54,960 nt of DNA from Natrinema gari JCM 14663 (lineage in GTDB: Archaea; Halobacteriota; Halobacteria; Halobacteriales; Natrialbaceae). How positions within the stretch are numbered: the first letter of the stretch is position 1; each line of letters opens with the position of its first letter. A program made the translations under genes and the position numbers. This document shows, one piece after another, positions 1 to 8,969 of this stretch. The stretch is taken from assembly GCF_000337175.1 (NCBI RefSeq), contig NZ_AOIJ01000045.1:4646-59605 (forward strand), in the 5' to 3' direction. Below the pieces are notes generated by a model, which was not told the DNA's origin, made no database searches, and saw nothing but the letters and a program-made list of their open reading frames with translations.

Positions 1-29
1 GCCCGCTCAGAGATGTGTATAAGAGACAG
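1..29. other. Untrimmed Nextera/Tn5 sequencing adapter at contig edge
   Basis: Bases 11-29 read AGATGTGTATAAGAGACAG, the 19-base Tn5 mosaic end present in every Nextera adapter. The uvrA reading frame becomes homologous to UvrA only after it. Bases 1-10 are probably also adapter-derived but do not match the standard adapter well. This is a library artefact, not biology: it marks a contig end and produces spurious N-termini such as MCIRDS or MYKRQ if translated. Confidence 0.97.
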
Positions 30-1485
<1,456 letters not shown>

Positions 1486-1498
1486 CGAAAGTCGCTCG

Positions 1499-2065
1499 TC
1501 ACCGGTCGGAGGCGGCATCCTCGATCAACCGTTCGGCCCGCCGGAGCAGTCGCGCGCTCAATCTGGCCCCGGTTTCGTCCATCGCGAGGAGGTGCTCCGT
1601 CGCCGCGTCGGCGGTCACGTCACCCCGCTCGACGGCGCGGACGAGGATACCGATCGATCCCGACACGGGAATCGAGAGCGCTTTACAGGTGTCCCGGAGG
1701 GGTTTGTCGTCGGTTACGACGACTACATCCGACCGCTCGAGCGCCTCGCCGAGGAGCGCGACATCGCCCGTCCAGGCCGGGTTTCCGGGAGACGTGCAAC
1801 TGGACTGCTCGAGATGTTCCGTCGCCCGTTCGTAGGCCTGCAATCGGTCATCGTCGTCGGCGATGGGATCGAGAACGTGGACAGCCGCCGACTGTACGGC
1901 TCGCTCCAGTTCGCTCGCCGCAGGATCGTCCGTTATCTCCCGCTGTACTGCGGCTGGAAGAGCCGTTCGGCCTCGGGTCCGGTAGAGAAGTGGACACGAG
2001 CCGATTTCGGCGAGCGTGATGAACGTACTCGCGTCGACAAGCAGCGTTCGGTCATCACCGGTCAT
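1499..2065 (-). CDS. PIN-domain toxin, DUF3368 type
   Basis: 188 residues. Probable RNase toxin of a type II toxin-antitoxin module. The PIN acidic pattern is visible: D near 11 in LLVDAST, E in the QREITDD segment, D in TGDVALLGEA and DD in VVVTDDKPLR. The IPVSGSIGILVRA segment is characteristic of the DUF3368 branch of PIN proteins, whose partners are usually UPF0175-type antitoxins, as here. The start codon overlaps the antitoxin stop (ATGA), so the two are translationally coupled. Its cleavage target cannot be told from sequence. Confidence 0.85.
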   Translation of the reverse strand: MTGDDRTLLVDASTFITLAEIGSCPLLYRTRGRTALPAAVQREITDDPAASELERAVQSAAVHVLDPIADDDDRLQAYERATEHLEQSSCTSPGNPAWTGDVALLGEALERSDVVVVTDDKPLRDTCKALSIPVSGSIGILVRAVERGDVTADAATEHLLAMDETGARLSARLLRRAERLIEDAASDR

Positions 2066-2358
2066 CGGAGCGCGTCGGCATCGGATTCGAGGTCGGTCTC
2101 GTCATAGTTCGAGAGAACGCCACGCTCGTTGGCCTCACGCATCATACGCGTGATCGAGACATCGGCGATCTCCGCAGCGCCGCGCATGCCGACTTCGCCC
2201 TCCCGGTACCGCTCGAGGGCGATGCGGATCAGTTCCTCGCGCGCACCGCGTCGAACCGCTTCCCGAATCGCATCGCTTCGCCCGCCGTCTCGCTGTTCCG
2301 CCAGCCGGTCGAGGAGATCCAGTTCCTCGGAACTCATCCGTGCAGTGACGTTTTCCAT
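2062..2358 (-). CDS. Antitoxin, ribbon-helix-helix plus UPF0175-like
   Basis: 98 residues from the chosen start. The N-terminal part (VTARMSSEELDLLDRLAE, then GRSDAIREAVRRG) looks like a CopG/ribbon-helix-helix DNA-binding domain. The C-terminal part (ALERYREGEVGMRGAAEIA, then a helix ending NERGV) resembles UPF0175 antitoxins with their helix-turn-helix. Start choice: an ATG 7 codons upstream (2379) is in frame, but it would place coding sequence over the paired GTATTGCA motifs, and a TATA-like TTCTTATTAC at 2381-2390 sits 24-31 bases before 2358, as for a leaderless archaeal message. It probably neutralises the downstream PIN toxin and represses its own promoter. Confidence 0.82.
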   Translation of the reverse strand: MENVTARMSSEELDLLDRLAEQRDGGRSDAIREAVRRGAREELIRIALERYREGEVGMRGAAEIADVSITRMMREANERGVLSNYDETDLESDADALR

Positions 2359-2360
2359 GT

Positions 2361-2378
2361 GTATTGCATCGTATTGCA
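2361..2378 (-). promoter_or_regulatory. Probable antitoxin operator (direct repeat)
   Basis: The octamer GTATTGCA occurs twice, at 2361-2368 and 2371-2378, exactly 10 bp apart (one helical turn), between the TATA-like element at 2381-2390 and the antitoxin start at 2358. Paired half-sites on one face of the helix are the usual arrangement for ribbon-helix-helix autorepressors. The repeat is seen directly; the operator role is inferred. Confidence 0.6.
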
Positions 2379-2405
2379 ACGTAATAAGAATACCTCCCGG
2401 GAAGT

Positions 2406-2443
2406 GCGTCGAACCGGTGACCGCACCGATGGACGACGACTAA
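2406..2443 (+). repeat. Direct repeat copy 2: displaced uvrA 3' end
   Basis: Bases 2406-2439 are identical to 1448-1481 and encode the same C-terminus ([11 protein letters not shown]) followed by a different stop codon (TAA). It lacks any upstream uvrA sequence beyond about 17 codons of similarity and stands between the antitoxin promoter and the membrane-protein gene at 2501. It is best read as the former terminus of uvrA, stranded by insertion of the cassette. Confidence 0.85.
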
Positions 2444-2500
2444 CCCAGTCTCGGACCGAGTGAGTACACCTAACTTTGGCCCCGCCGAATCGGCCGACCG

Positions 2501-2917
2501 ATGAGTGGACTGAAGACTGTCGTTCGCCACGGATTCACCGGCGGCGGGGTTGCAACGCTCCTGTTAGCCGGGCTGTTCGTCGTCAATGCCGACACGGCGG
2601 CTCCGTCGATGCTGCTCCTGATCGGCTGGCTCGCCGCCGTCGGCGTGGTGCTTCTCTTGGCCGGAACCCGTGAACGACTCGTCGTCGCCGGTCGAACCGT
2701 CGGCTGGCCCCGCGTCGCCGCGGTCGGCATCTGGATACTCGCGATCGGTGCCGGGGTGTTCGGCGTCTCCCAACTCCGCACGCTCGAGACCGGGAGCGGC
2801 ACGTGGCTGCTCACCGCCGCGATGGCCGTCTTTGCGATGGGGTATCTCGCGTGGTTCGCCCGCGAGTGCTGGACGGGTGGCCGCCAGTTGGACGACGAAA
2901 TGTTCGCCGTCGAGTGA
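2501..2917 (+). CDS. Small hypothetical membrane protein
   Basis: 138 residues with about four hydrophobic helices (roughly 14-28, 33-55, 69-87 and 100-118) and a short acidic C-terminus. No catalytic motif is visible and I do not recognise the family. It lies 57 bases after the displaced uvrA terminus and 56 bases before the next gene on the same strand. Confidence 0.75.
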   Translation: MSGLKTVVRHGFTGGGVATLLLAGLFVVNADTAAPSMLLLIGWLAAVGVVLLLAGTRERLVVAGRTVGWPRVAAVGIWILAIGAGVFGVSQLRTLETGSGTWLLTAAMAVFAMGYLAWFARECWTGGRQLDDEMFAVE

Positions 2918-2973
2918 CGCCACGCGAGCCGAACGGGCGTAGAGCCAAGGGGGTCGCCGGAGAACAAAGACGC

Positions 2974-3363
2974 ATGGGAAGAGAGACCACACCACCTGAG
3001 GAACCGACGTCCGTCGAGGGAGACCGAACGGACTCGTTCGACCTCGAGTACACGGAGCGCGTCCGGATCGGGGTCACGCGCGGCGAAACCGACCTCGAGT
3101 TGGGACCACCGCGTGACTATCCCGACCGGGCCGACGTTTCGGTGCGGCCCGAATCCGCGGACGAGCACCGCGTCGTCCTCAGTATCGACGCGATGGCGGG
3201 GGACCACGGGACGGGGCACGCCGACGTCGAACTGACGCCGACCGAAGCTCGTACGTTACGGGATCGATTGGACGATATCGTCCGCTGGATGACCGAAGCC
3301 GACGACATCGCTGCGGGTGCGCCCGACGGTACCGATTCCGATCCGGACGATCGTCGTCACTGA
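2974..3363 (+). CDS. Hypothetical acidic Halobacteria protein
   Basis: 129 residues, strongly acidic and soluble. ATG at 2974 is chosen because typical haloarchaeal protein sequence begins there (MGRETTPPEEPTSVEG), while the open frame upstream overlaps the preceding gene in another frame. The central part has alternating hydrophobic residues suggesting a beta-rich fold (RADVSVRPES, then HRVVLSIDA), followed by a helix with TPTEARTLRDRLDDIVRWM. No known catalytic signature. Confidence 0.72.
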   Translation: MGRETTPPEEPTSVEGDRTDSFDLEYTERVRIGVTRGETDLELGPPRDYPDRADVSVRPESADEHRVVLSIDAMAGDHGTGHADVELTPTEARTLRDRLDDIVRWMTEADDIAAGAPDGTDSDPDDRRH

Positions 3364-3508
3364 ACCGAAGGACACACCTGACTCTACACCGGCTGTGCGA
3401 TGGGTGTGTGAGCCGGTGGGGGAGGGGTGTCACGGTCGCGTCCGTGGTTCCCACGCTCGAGCAACGGCTCGAGCAGTGGCTTTGCATCCCGAGTGATCGG
3501 CCCGGCGG

Positions 3509-3913
3509 CTACTCCGGACTCGGCGACTGGACGCGCGAGAGGTAGCCCGCCAGATCCGACGTGGTGACCATCCCGATGACGCCCTCGTCCTCGTCGACGA
3601 CCGGAATGTGGTGGAAGCCGCGTTCGACCATCACGTCCGCGGCGTCGCGGATGCTGTCCTGTGCGGACGCCGTCACGACGTCGCTGCTCATGTACTTCGA
3701 AACCGGGGTCTGATCTTTCGGCTTCTGTTCGGCGACGATCCGAACGAAATCCGTCGTCGTCAGGATTCCCTCGAGTCGATTGTCGTCGTCGATGACGACG
3801 ACCGAACCGATCCCGTTGTCGAGCATGTCCTGCGCGGCGTCCTCGACGAGCGTGTCCGGCGTCACCGTGTGCAGTGACGAGGACATGACTCGAGCGACGA
3901 AAATATCCTCCAT
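3509..3913 (-). CDS. CBS-domain pair protein
   Basis: 134 residues made almost entirely of two CBS motifs (about 8-62 and 72-127), which together form a Bateman module that usually binds adenosyl nucleotides and regulates a partner. Conserved patterns are VMSSSLHTVTPDTLVEDAA and GIGSVVVIDDDNRLEGILTT in the first, and AADVMVERGFHHIPVVDEDE and GVIGMVTTSDLAGYL in the second. There is no attached enzyme or transporter domain, so the partner is unknown. The gene stands alone with its own promoter. Confidence 0.92.
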   Translation of the reverse strand: MEDIFVARVMSSSLHTVTPDTLVEDAAQDMLDNGIGSVVVIDDDNRLEGILTTTDFVRIVAEQKPKDQTPVSKYMSSDVVTASAQDSIRDAADVMVERGFHHIPVVDEDEGVIGMVTTSDLAGYLSRVQSPSPE

Positions 3914-3936
3914 ACCGTACAGTACTCGGGATGCGT

Positions 3937-3944
3937 TATAAGGA
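3937..3944 (-). promoter_or_regulatory. TATA box of the CBS gene
   Basis: CCTTATAA on the minus strand lies 24-31 bases upstream of the ATG at 3913, the spacing expected for a leaderless archaeal transcript. Confidence 0.6.
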
Positions 3945-4583
3945 TTGTCGGAGCTCCCGCGTTCGAAACGCTCACACGGATCGAGCCACGTGCGAGCCGG
4001 CTCGAGCGCCGTCGACTCGCGGCCATCGGCCCCGCTTGCCGATCGGACTCGAGGGACGGTGTGGGCTCGAGCTGGAAGGACGACAGAATGTGTCTGCTCT
4101 AAGTTAGTTCCCCAAACCCACCGTTTTTATTATATTTCGAGGGCAACCAATCGCTCGTATCGCTACTCCCGCCCTATGCCGCGTTCTGGATCGTTTCAGT
4201 CGTGATTCCGACTTCGGACACCAGTAGCTGGACTGCAGCCAGTTGGGAACATCGAAAGCAGCGGCAAACGCCACTAGACCGACCAGCAAGCTATCAACAG
4301 TGTTCCAGATGAAATACCGTCGTTCGTGAATGTGAAGCCACACATATCTTTTGTAGATATAGTTCTAAATTGGTGTATATGCTCCCTCGAGCGCTCCACA
4401 TCCGCTTTTGATCGGCGAGTACGGTACCGGCCCATGTGCCGAACGATCGGGGCGGAGTGTGAGAAATCGGACACGAACGAACGCAACTAACCACTCGTTG
4501 ATCAGTTGAACGAGCGTGCTATTGCGAGTCGTGGCTAATCGCAAGCAACCGCGGCGGAAGACGACCGAACGCCCGACATCTGA

Positions 4584-4603
4584 TTACAAACATATATTTG
4601 TAA
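4584..4603. promoter_or_regulatory. TATA-centred palindrome
   Basis: TTACAAACATATATTTGTAA: 7-base arms TTACAAA/TTTGTAA separated by CATATA. A regulator dimer bound here would cover the TATA element. The only candidate downstream gene is the weak one at 4715. Confidence 0.5.
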
Positions 4604-4714
4604 CTCATGAGGGTGGCGCGCTCGCTCGAGTATAGACGCGGCGAAACCGGCGGACGGAACGCGAAGCCGGCACCGAACCGTACTGTTTCAGGGAACGAAA
4701 CGGAGACGACAACG

Positions 4715-4900
4715 ATGGCAGCCATTCAGGTGGCTCGAGACGCCATATCAAGGCCACGATCACGTGAGGTAGATACCCTGGCCGCGTCGGCGCGGGACGA
4801 ATCGGACGGCGGCAGATGCACTATCGAATTCGTCGTCAGCGACTATCGGGTCACCGTCGAGAGTAGCGTCCGTCTCACCCTTCGGCCGAGGGCGGCGTGA
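4715..4900 (+). CDS. Questionable small protein, possible HalOD1-like remnant
   Basis: 61 residues from ATG 4715; the frame is also open back to an ATG at 4607. The C-terminal strand pattern (CTIEFVVSDYRVTVESSVRL) loosely resembles the end of the haloarchaeal output domain HalOD1 but is too short for a complete domain. The palindrome at 4584-4603 lies about 110 bases upstream. It may be a decayed gene or a chance frame. Confidence 0.25.
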   Translation: MAAIQVARDAISRPRSREVDTLAASARDESDGGRCTIEFVVSDYRVTVESSVRLTLRPRAA

Positions 4901-4967
4901 TTCGGAGCCAATTGGCCGCCGTCCTGCGTGTGATGGCGTGTCTCACAATCCGAGTCGAACCCGCCAG

Positions 4968-6139
4968 TCAATAGCCTAGCGAGAAGACGGCGTTCGAGAC
5001 GATCGTTACCAGCGCGAGCGCCATGATCGTCGCGAGGAGGCCGAACGCGACCATCCAACCGAACAGGTCGGCGGTCATCCCGACGGCGACACTGCCGGTC
5101 GCGCCGAGTGTCATGTAGGCGGTCCTGACGAGACCGAAACCGAGGCCGCGTTCGGACGACGACAGCACGTCCATGAACCGTGACTGCAGCGGGGCCCCCA
5201 GGTCATCGCGACGCCGACGCAGGCGACCCCTGCGACCGCCGTCGCCAGCCCATCCCCGATGACCAACACCGCGAAGCCGATGAGCCCCGCCGTCATCGTG
5301 ACCGCGGCCGCGGCGTCGCGCGAGTAGCGGTCGGACAGCGACCCGACCAGCGGCTGGACGCCGCCGTTGACGAGGAAATACAGGGAAAACAGGAGACCGG
5401 CGGTCGTCCGCGGGAGGTCGTAGCCGACCGCGAGAAACGTCGGGAGAAACGACGCCGTCGCCTGCCAGGTGAACGCGCCCATCGCACAGAGCGCGGTCGT
5501 GTAGGCCACGCTGGGGCGGGTCAGCAACTGCGAGAGGAGGGATGGATCGACCTGCTCTCGCATCCGTCGGTCGGGATAACGCGGTTCCGTGGGCCGGGTG
5601 CGGAGGGCGAAGACAGCAACGATCGGAATCGCGACCGCCGTCCCGACGGCGATCGCCGCACGCCAGCCGTATCGATCAGCCGCGAGTGCGGCGAGTACCG
5701 GTGCGGCGAGGCCGGCGATCGGCGCGCCGGAGACGTGGATCCCGATCGCGCGTCCCGTTCGATCGAACAGCCGAGTGAGCAGCGTCGTCGCGACGCTGTA
5801 GTGAAGGCCGGCCGCTCCGCCCAGGACGATCGCGAAGACGAGGAAGACGACGTACGTCGGCGACAGCGCGAGCAGCGCGCTCGCGACCGCCGTCCCGCCG
5901 ATCGCGGTCAGGATGATCGGTCGTTCGCCGAACCGGTCGCCGAGCAGCCCGCTCGGAAACTGTGAGAGCGCGTAGGCGGCCCACATCCCCGACAGCGCCA
6001 GCCCGACCGCACCGGTGCTGACCGAAAACGTCTCGACGATGTCGGGAACGACCGGGCTGATCACCAACCGCGCGGTCACCGTCACGAAGAACGCGAACGT
6101 ACAGAGAACGAGAACCGTATTCCTGTATGACCAGTTCAC
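4968..6139 (-). pseudogene. MFS transporter with a single-base frameshift
   Basis: A major facilitator protein of about 390 residues if the frame is repaired. It begins at 6139 with MNWSYRNTVLVLCTFAFFVT and shows about 12 hydrophobic helices, including the MFS loop motif GLLGDRFGERP after helix 2 and GSLSDRYSRD in the second half. At 5191-5199 (G5C4 on the coding strand) the frame changes: it reads MTWGPRCSHG, whereas one added G restores MTWGAPLQSRFMDVLSSSER and continues through the final helices to the stop at 4968. As read, the protein loses its last two helices. Because the library is Illumina/Nextera, a homopolymer error is less likely than on long-read data, but the GC palindrome could mislead assembly. 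The substrate is unknown. Confidence 0.85.
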
Positions 6140-6725
6140 TGAAAGAGCGTTCGACGAGCGCCGGAAAAGCGGTTTCGATAGCGCCGTCGGCGGCGATCAT
6201 GAAGCCCCGAAACACACGACTCCGAGCCGAGCGTGAACGGGTGGGCTTTCGCCTCGCTACCGCTGTAATTCTCAGCAGGAGACAGTGAAGAAGAGCATCT
6301 CAGTATGAACATGTAGACAGAACAGTACGGAGAAAAACATATAACGCTGTTTCTGGTACCGTGTGTGGATCGCGCATTCAGCTGCCTGCGGCGGGCGTTC
6401 CGGGGACGCATCCGCAACGTGGATCGGTTCTCTCTCCGAAAGAGAAAAGCACTCGTATGCTGCGAATAGCCGCTCTCGGACACCAATACGGACCGAGGGC
6501 TAATTCACTCCTGACACCATCCTCTTTGCATTCATATTCTGCCATAGTATTCTTCGAAGATGGTAGCTTTGACGCCGCCTGACGGTAGAACGCGGACAAA
6601 CCCACGCTGGTCTCCCGTTGGGCGTCCTCGAGTCCGCTCGGTCGGGCTCGAGGCACGACTCCATCGGGATCGAATCGTGCCCACATTTAAATACGAATTC
6701 CGCCATACTCGGTGACGTACGACCG
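6140..6725. other. Long intergenic region before the helicase operon
   Basis: 586 bases between two oppositely oriented transcription units. I see no convincing gene. A minus-strand frame beginning MAEYECKEDG near 6545 recalls small haloarchaeal zinc-finger proteins but loses that character within ten codons. The only clear signal is the TATA box at 6686-6693. Confidence 0.5.
6686..6693 (+). promoter_or_regulatory. TATA box of the helicase-nuclease operon
   Basis: TTTAAATA, 33 bases before the ATG at 6726, giving a short leader of a few bases. Confidence 0.55.
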
Positions 6726-8969
6726 ATGGCCACGCCGCCCACACTCGACGGAACCTGTAAGCTCCTCCCCGCACCCGCGCCGGGCAGCGACGTGTTCGCG
6801 ACGGTTGCCGCGGAGTACGCAGCCCTCGCCGCGGAACACGGACCGCGGAACGTCCTGGTCCTGAAACGGCATCCGGCGGGCCTCGAGTCGGTGGCCGAGG
6901 CGCTGGCCGACGCCGGTCGCGGGCGAAACGACGGTGGGCCCCGGTCGCCCCGGCTCGAGTCGCTGCCGGAACACGCCTCGAAAACGATCGAAGAGTACGA
7001 TCCGACGCTGGACCGCCTCGAGTATGAGGAGCGTATCGAACTCATTTCGCTCGTCATCGACGGTGCGAGCCGATCGGTCCCCGACTACCTCGAGCGCGCC
7101 GCCGCCCACGAGAGTTTCGCGCGCGACGTGGGGCAACTGCTGCTCGCGGCGACCCGCCAGCGGATCGACCGCGACGACCTCGAGTCCCCCCACGACTGTC
7201 TGGCCTTCCTCTACGCGATGAACGACCGCTTTCACGCGGAACTCGACGACCGCGGATACGTCGAGCGGGCGGACGTGATCCCGCAGGCGGTCGACCTGCT
7301 CGAGGCGGACGCGGACGGCGTGCGGTCCCGAGTAACCGCCTCTTTCGACGCCGTCCTCGCCGTCGAATTCGAGGAGTATCGCCGCCTCGATCGCCGGTAC
7401 CTCGCGGCGCTGGCCGACGACGCCGACCTCGTCTGCATCGGCGAGCGCCACGCCAGCGTCGAGCGAACTCGGGTCGAGACGGGCTGTATCGCGGACGTGG
7501 CGAGAGACGCGGGTCTCGATATCGAGCTGCTCGAACCCGTTTCCGCCGACGGGACTGCCGACGGACCGCCACAGCAGCCTGTGACGCGGTTCCTCGCGAC
7601 GGGTGACCGATCCGAGGGACACGACGCGACCGACGCCGGACCCACTGGCGGGCGACCGAGCGGGCGGGCCCGACGCATCCGCACCGAGACCGCCCGCGAA
7701 CAGGTTCGGGCGGTCGCCACCGAAATCCAGTCGTTGTCGGACCGCCACGGCTGGTCCTACGACGAGTTCGCCGTCGCCGTGCCGCGGGTCGAACGGGTTC
7801 CGGAGACCAGACGTCGCCTCCGGGATGCCGGCATCCCGACGGCGACGATCGGTACCCCCTCGCTGGCGGAGGACCCCGCGGTCAACGAACTCTACGCGGT
7901 CGTCGCGTGCCAGTGTGAGCGCGATGGCGACAGCGACGCGCTCGAGCGACGCGATGCCGATCCGTCCCCGGCGTCGAGCGAGCCCCAAGAGGTCTCGCTG
8001 AATCGCCTCCAGGCTCGCATCCCCGAGTTCTCGACCGGCCTGCTCGCCGAAACCGATGGAGCGAGTGTTCGTCGCTCGCTCGAGCGCTGGATCAGTCGCA
8101 CGGACCTGAAAGGGCGAATCGCCCGCGAGGAAGCGTGGGTCGACGCCCGCGAACAGTACGAGGGTATCAGACGCGTCCTCGAGATCGCCCGGTTCGTCGA
8201 GGAGACGGATCTCGTGGGCCCCGACTGGCAGGGCCTGCGCCGAATGCTCCGGCGAACGATCCGGTACGACGCGCCCTACGTCCACGCGGTCGAGACGCGG
8301 CCGCCGGTCGGCGGCGTTACCGTCTGTGCCATCGACGACCTGAAGTACGATTCGCGGCAGACGGTGTTCCTGCTCGACCTGATCGACGAGACCTACCCGG
8401 GTGAGCAGTTCCTCACCCAACTGTTCCCGTCGGCGTGGCTTCGAACCATGCCGGCCTATCCCGCGGTCACCGACCCGTCGCTCGCGGAGACCGCGGCGAC
8501 GTTCGAGCCTGTCGATGCGACCGCAGTCGGCGACCCGTTCGAGACCTACCACGCCCAGCGATCCCGCAGGCGACTCGCGCTCGGTGCGCGCGCGGCCGAG
8601 CATGCCCTCTATCTGTGCTCCTACGAGCGCGGTGCCGGCGGCCTCCAGCGGACCCACGACGAGTCGCGCTACCTGAAACTGCTCGAGTCGACGCCCGGGC
8701 TCGCGCTCACGAACGTCGATGCCGCGGCCGGCGCGGCAATTCACGGCGAAACGAACGCCGTCGAGGCGCTGCTCGACCAGCCCCGTGGCGAACTCGAGCG
8801 GGTGCTCCGGGAAGCCAGCACCGGCGGCGAGGCCGATCTCGGCGCGACCGAGGCGCTGTTCGAGGAGATCGCGGTCGTGCTCGAGGACGGCGATATCGAC
8901 GCCGAACTCGCCGAGGCGGTCCGGTCGCAGTTCGAGTTCGCCGCGGGCGAGGTGGTCCGCGATGACTGA
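6726..8969 (+). CDS. AddB-like helicase-fold subunit lacking Walker A
   Basis: 747 residues; ATG 6726 is chosen from the TATA spacing and the start of conserved-looking sequence. The layout follows the N-terminal part of AddB-type proteins: an N-terminal segment where a P-loop would sit but reading CKLLPAPAPGSD (12-23) without GKT/S; a segment DAVLAVEFEEYRRLDRRYL near 210; then YDEFAVAVPRV and AGIPTATIGTPSL (345-380), resembling the second RecA domain; and VCAIDDLKYDSRQTVFLLDL (about 532-552), like superfamily 1 motif V/VI regions. The nuclease part normally at the C-terminus of AddB is missing here and encoded by the next gene. It is probably a non-ATPase scaffold or recognition subunit. It overlaps the next gene by 8 bases (ATGACTGA). 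Confidence 0.75.
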   Translation: MATPPTLDGTCKLLPAPAPGSDVFATVAAEYAALAAEHGPRNVLVLKRHPAGLESVAEALADAGRGRNDGGPRSPRLESLPEHASKTIEEYDPTLDRLEYEERIELISLVIDGASRSVPDYLERAAAHESFARDVGQLLLAATRQRIDRDDLESPHDCLAFLYAMNDRFHAELDDRGYVERADVIPQAVDLLEADADGVRSRVTASFDAVLAVEFEEYRRLDRRYLAALADDADLVCIGERHASVERTRVETGCIADVARDAGLDIELLEPVSADGTADGPPQQPVTRFLATGDRSEGHDATDAGPTGGRPSGRARRIRTETAREQVRAVATEIQSLSDRHGWSYDEFAVAVPRVERVPETRRRLRDAGIPTATIGTPSLAEDPAVNELYAVVACQCERDGDSDALERRDADPSPASSEPQEVSLNRLQARIPEFSTGLLAETDGASVRRSLERWISRTDLKGRIAREEAWVDAREQYEGIRRVLEIARFVEETDLVGPDWQGLRRMLRRTIRYDAPYVHAVETRPPVGGVTVCAIDDLKYDSRQTVFLLDLIDETYPGEQFLTQLFPSAWLRTMPAYPAVTDPSLAETAATFEPVDATAVGDPFETYHAQRSRRRLALGARAAEHALYLCSYERGAGGLQRTHDESRYLKLLESTPGLALTNVDAAAGAAIHGETNAVEALLDQPRGELERVLREASTGGEADLGATEALFEEIAVVLEDGDIDAELAEAVRSQFEFAAGEVVRDD

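Larger units (their letters stand above)
1486..2405. mobile_element. Putative toxin-antitoxin cassette inserted at the uvrA 3' end
   Basis: This segment of about 0.9 kb holds only the antitoxin and toxin genes, on the minus strand, and is bounded by the two copies of the uvrA 3' end. The simplest reading is that a segment carrying its own uvrA-like 3' terminus recombined into uvrA, restoring the gene and displacing the resident terminus to 2406-2443. No integrase or transposase and no terminal inverted repeats are visible, so the mechanism is unknown; homologous recombination with a relative's DNA would leave the same footprint. Confidence 0.55.
3945..4967. other. Gene-poor stretch with AT-rich patches
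   Basis: About 1 kb with no gene I can support strongly. Bases 4100-4390 are noticeably AT-richer than the surroundings and carry several TATA-like runs (4123-4136, 4342-4385). Short open frames on both strands (for example one encoding RRYFIWNTVDSLLVGLVAF on the minus strand near 4270-4320) are interrupted and could be decayed remnants, but none matches a family I recognise. A palindrome at 4584-4603 is listed separately. Confidence 0.6.
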
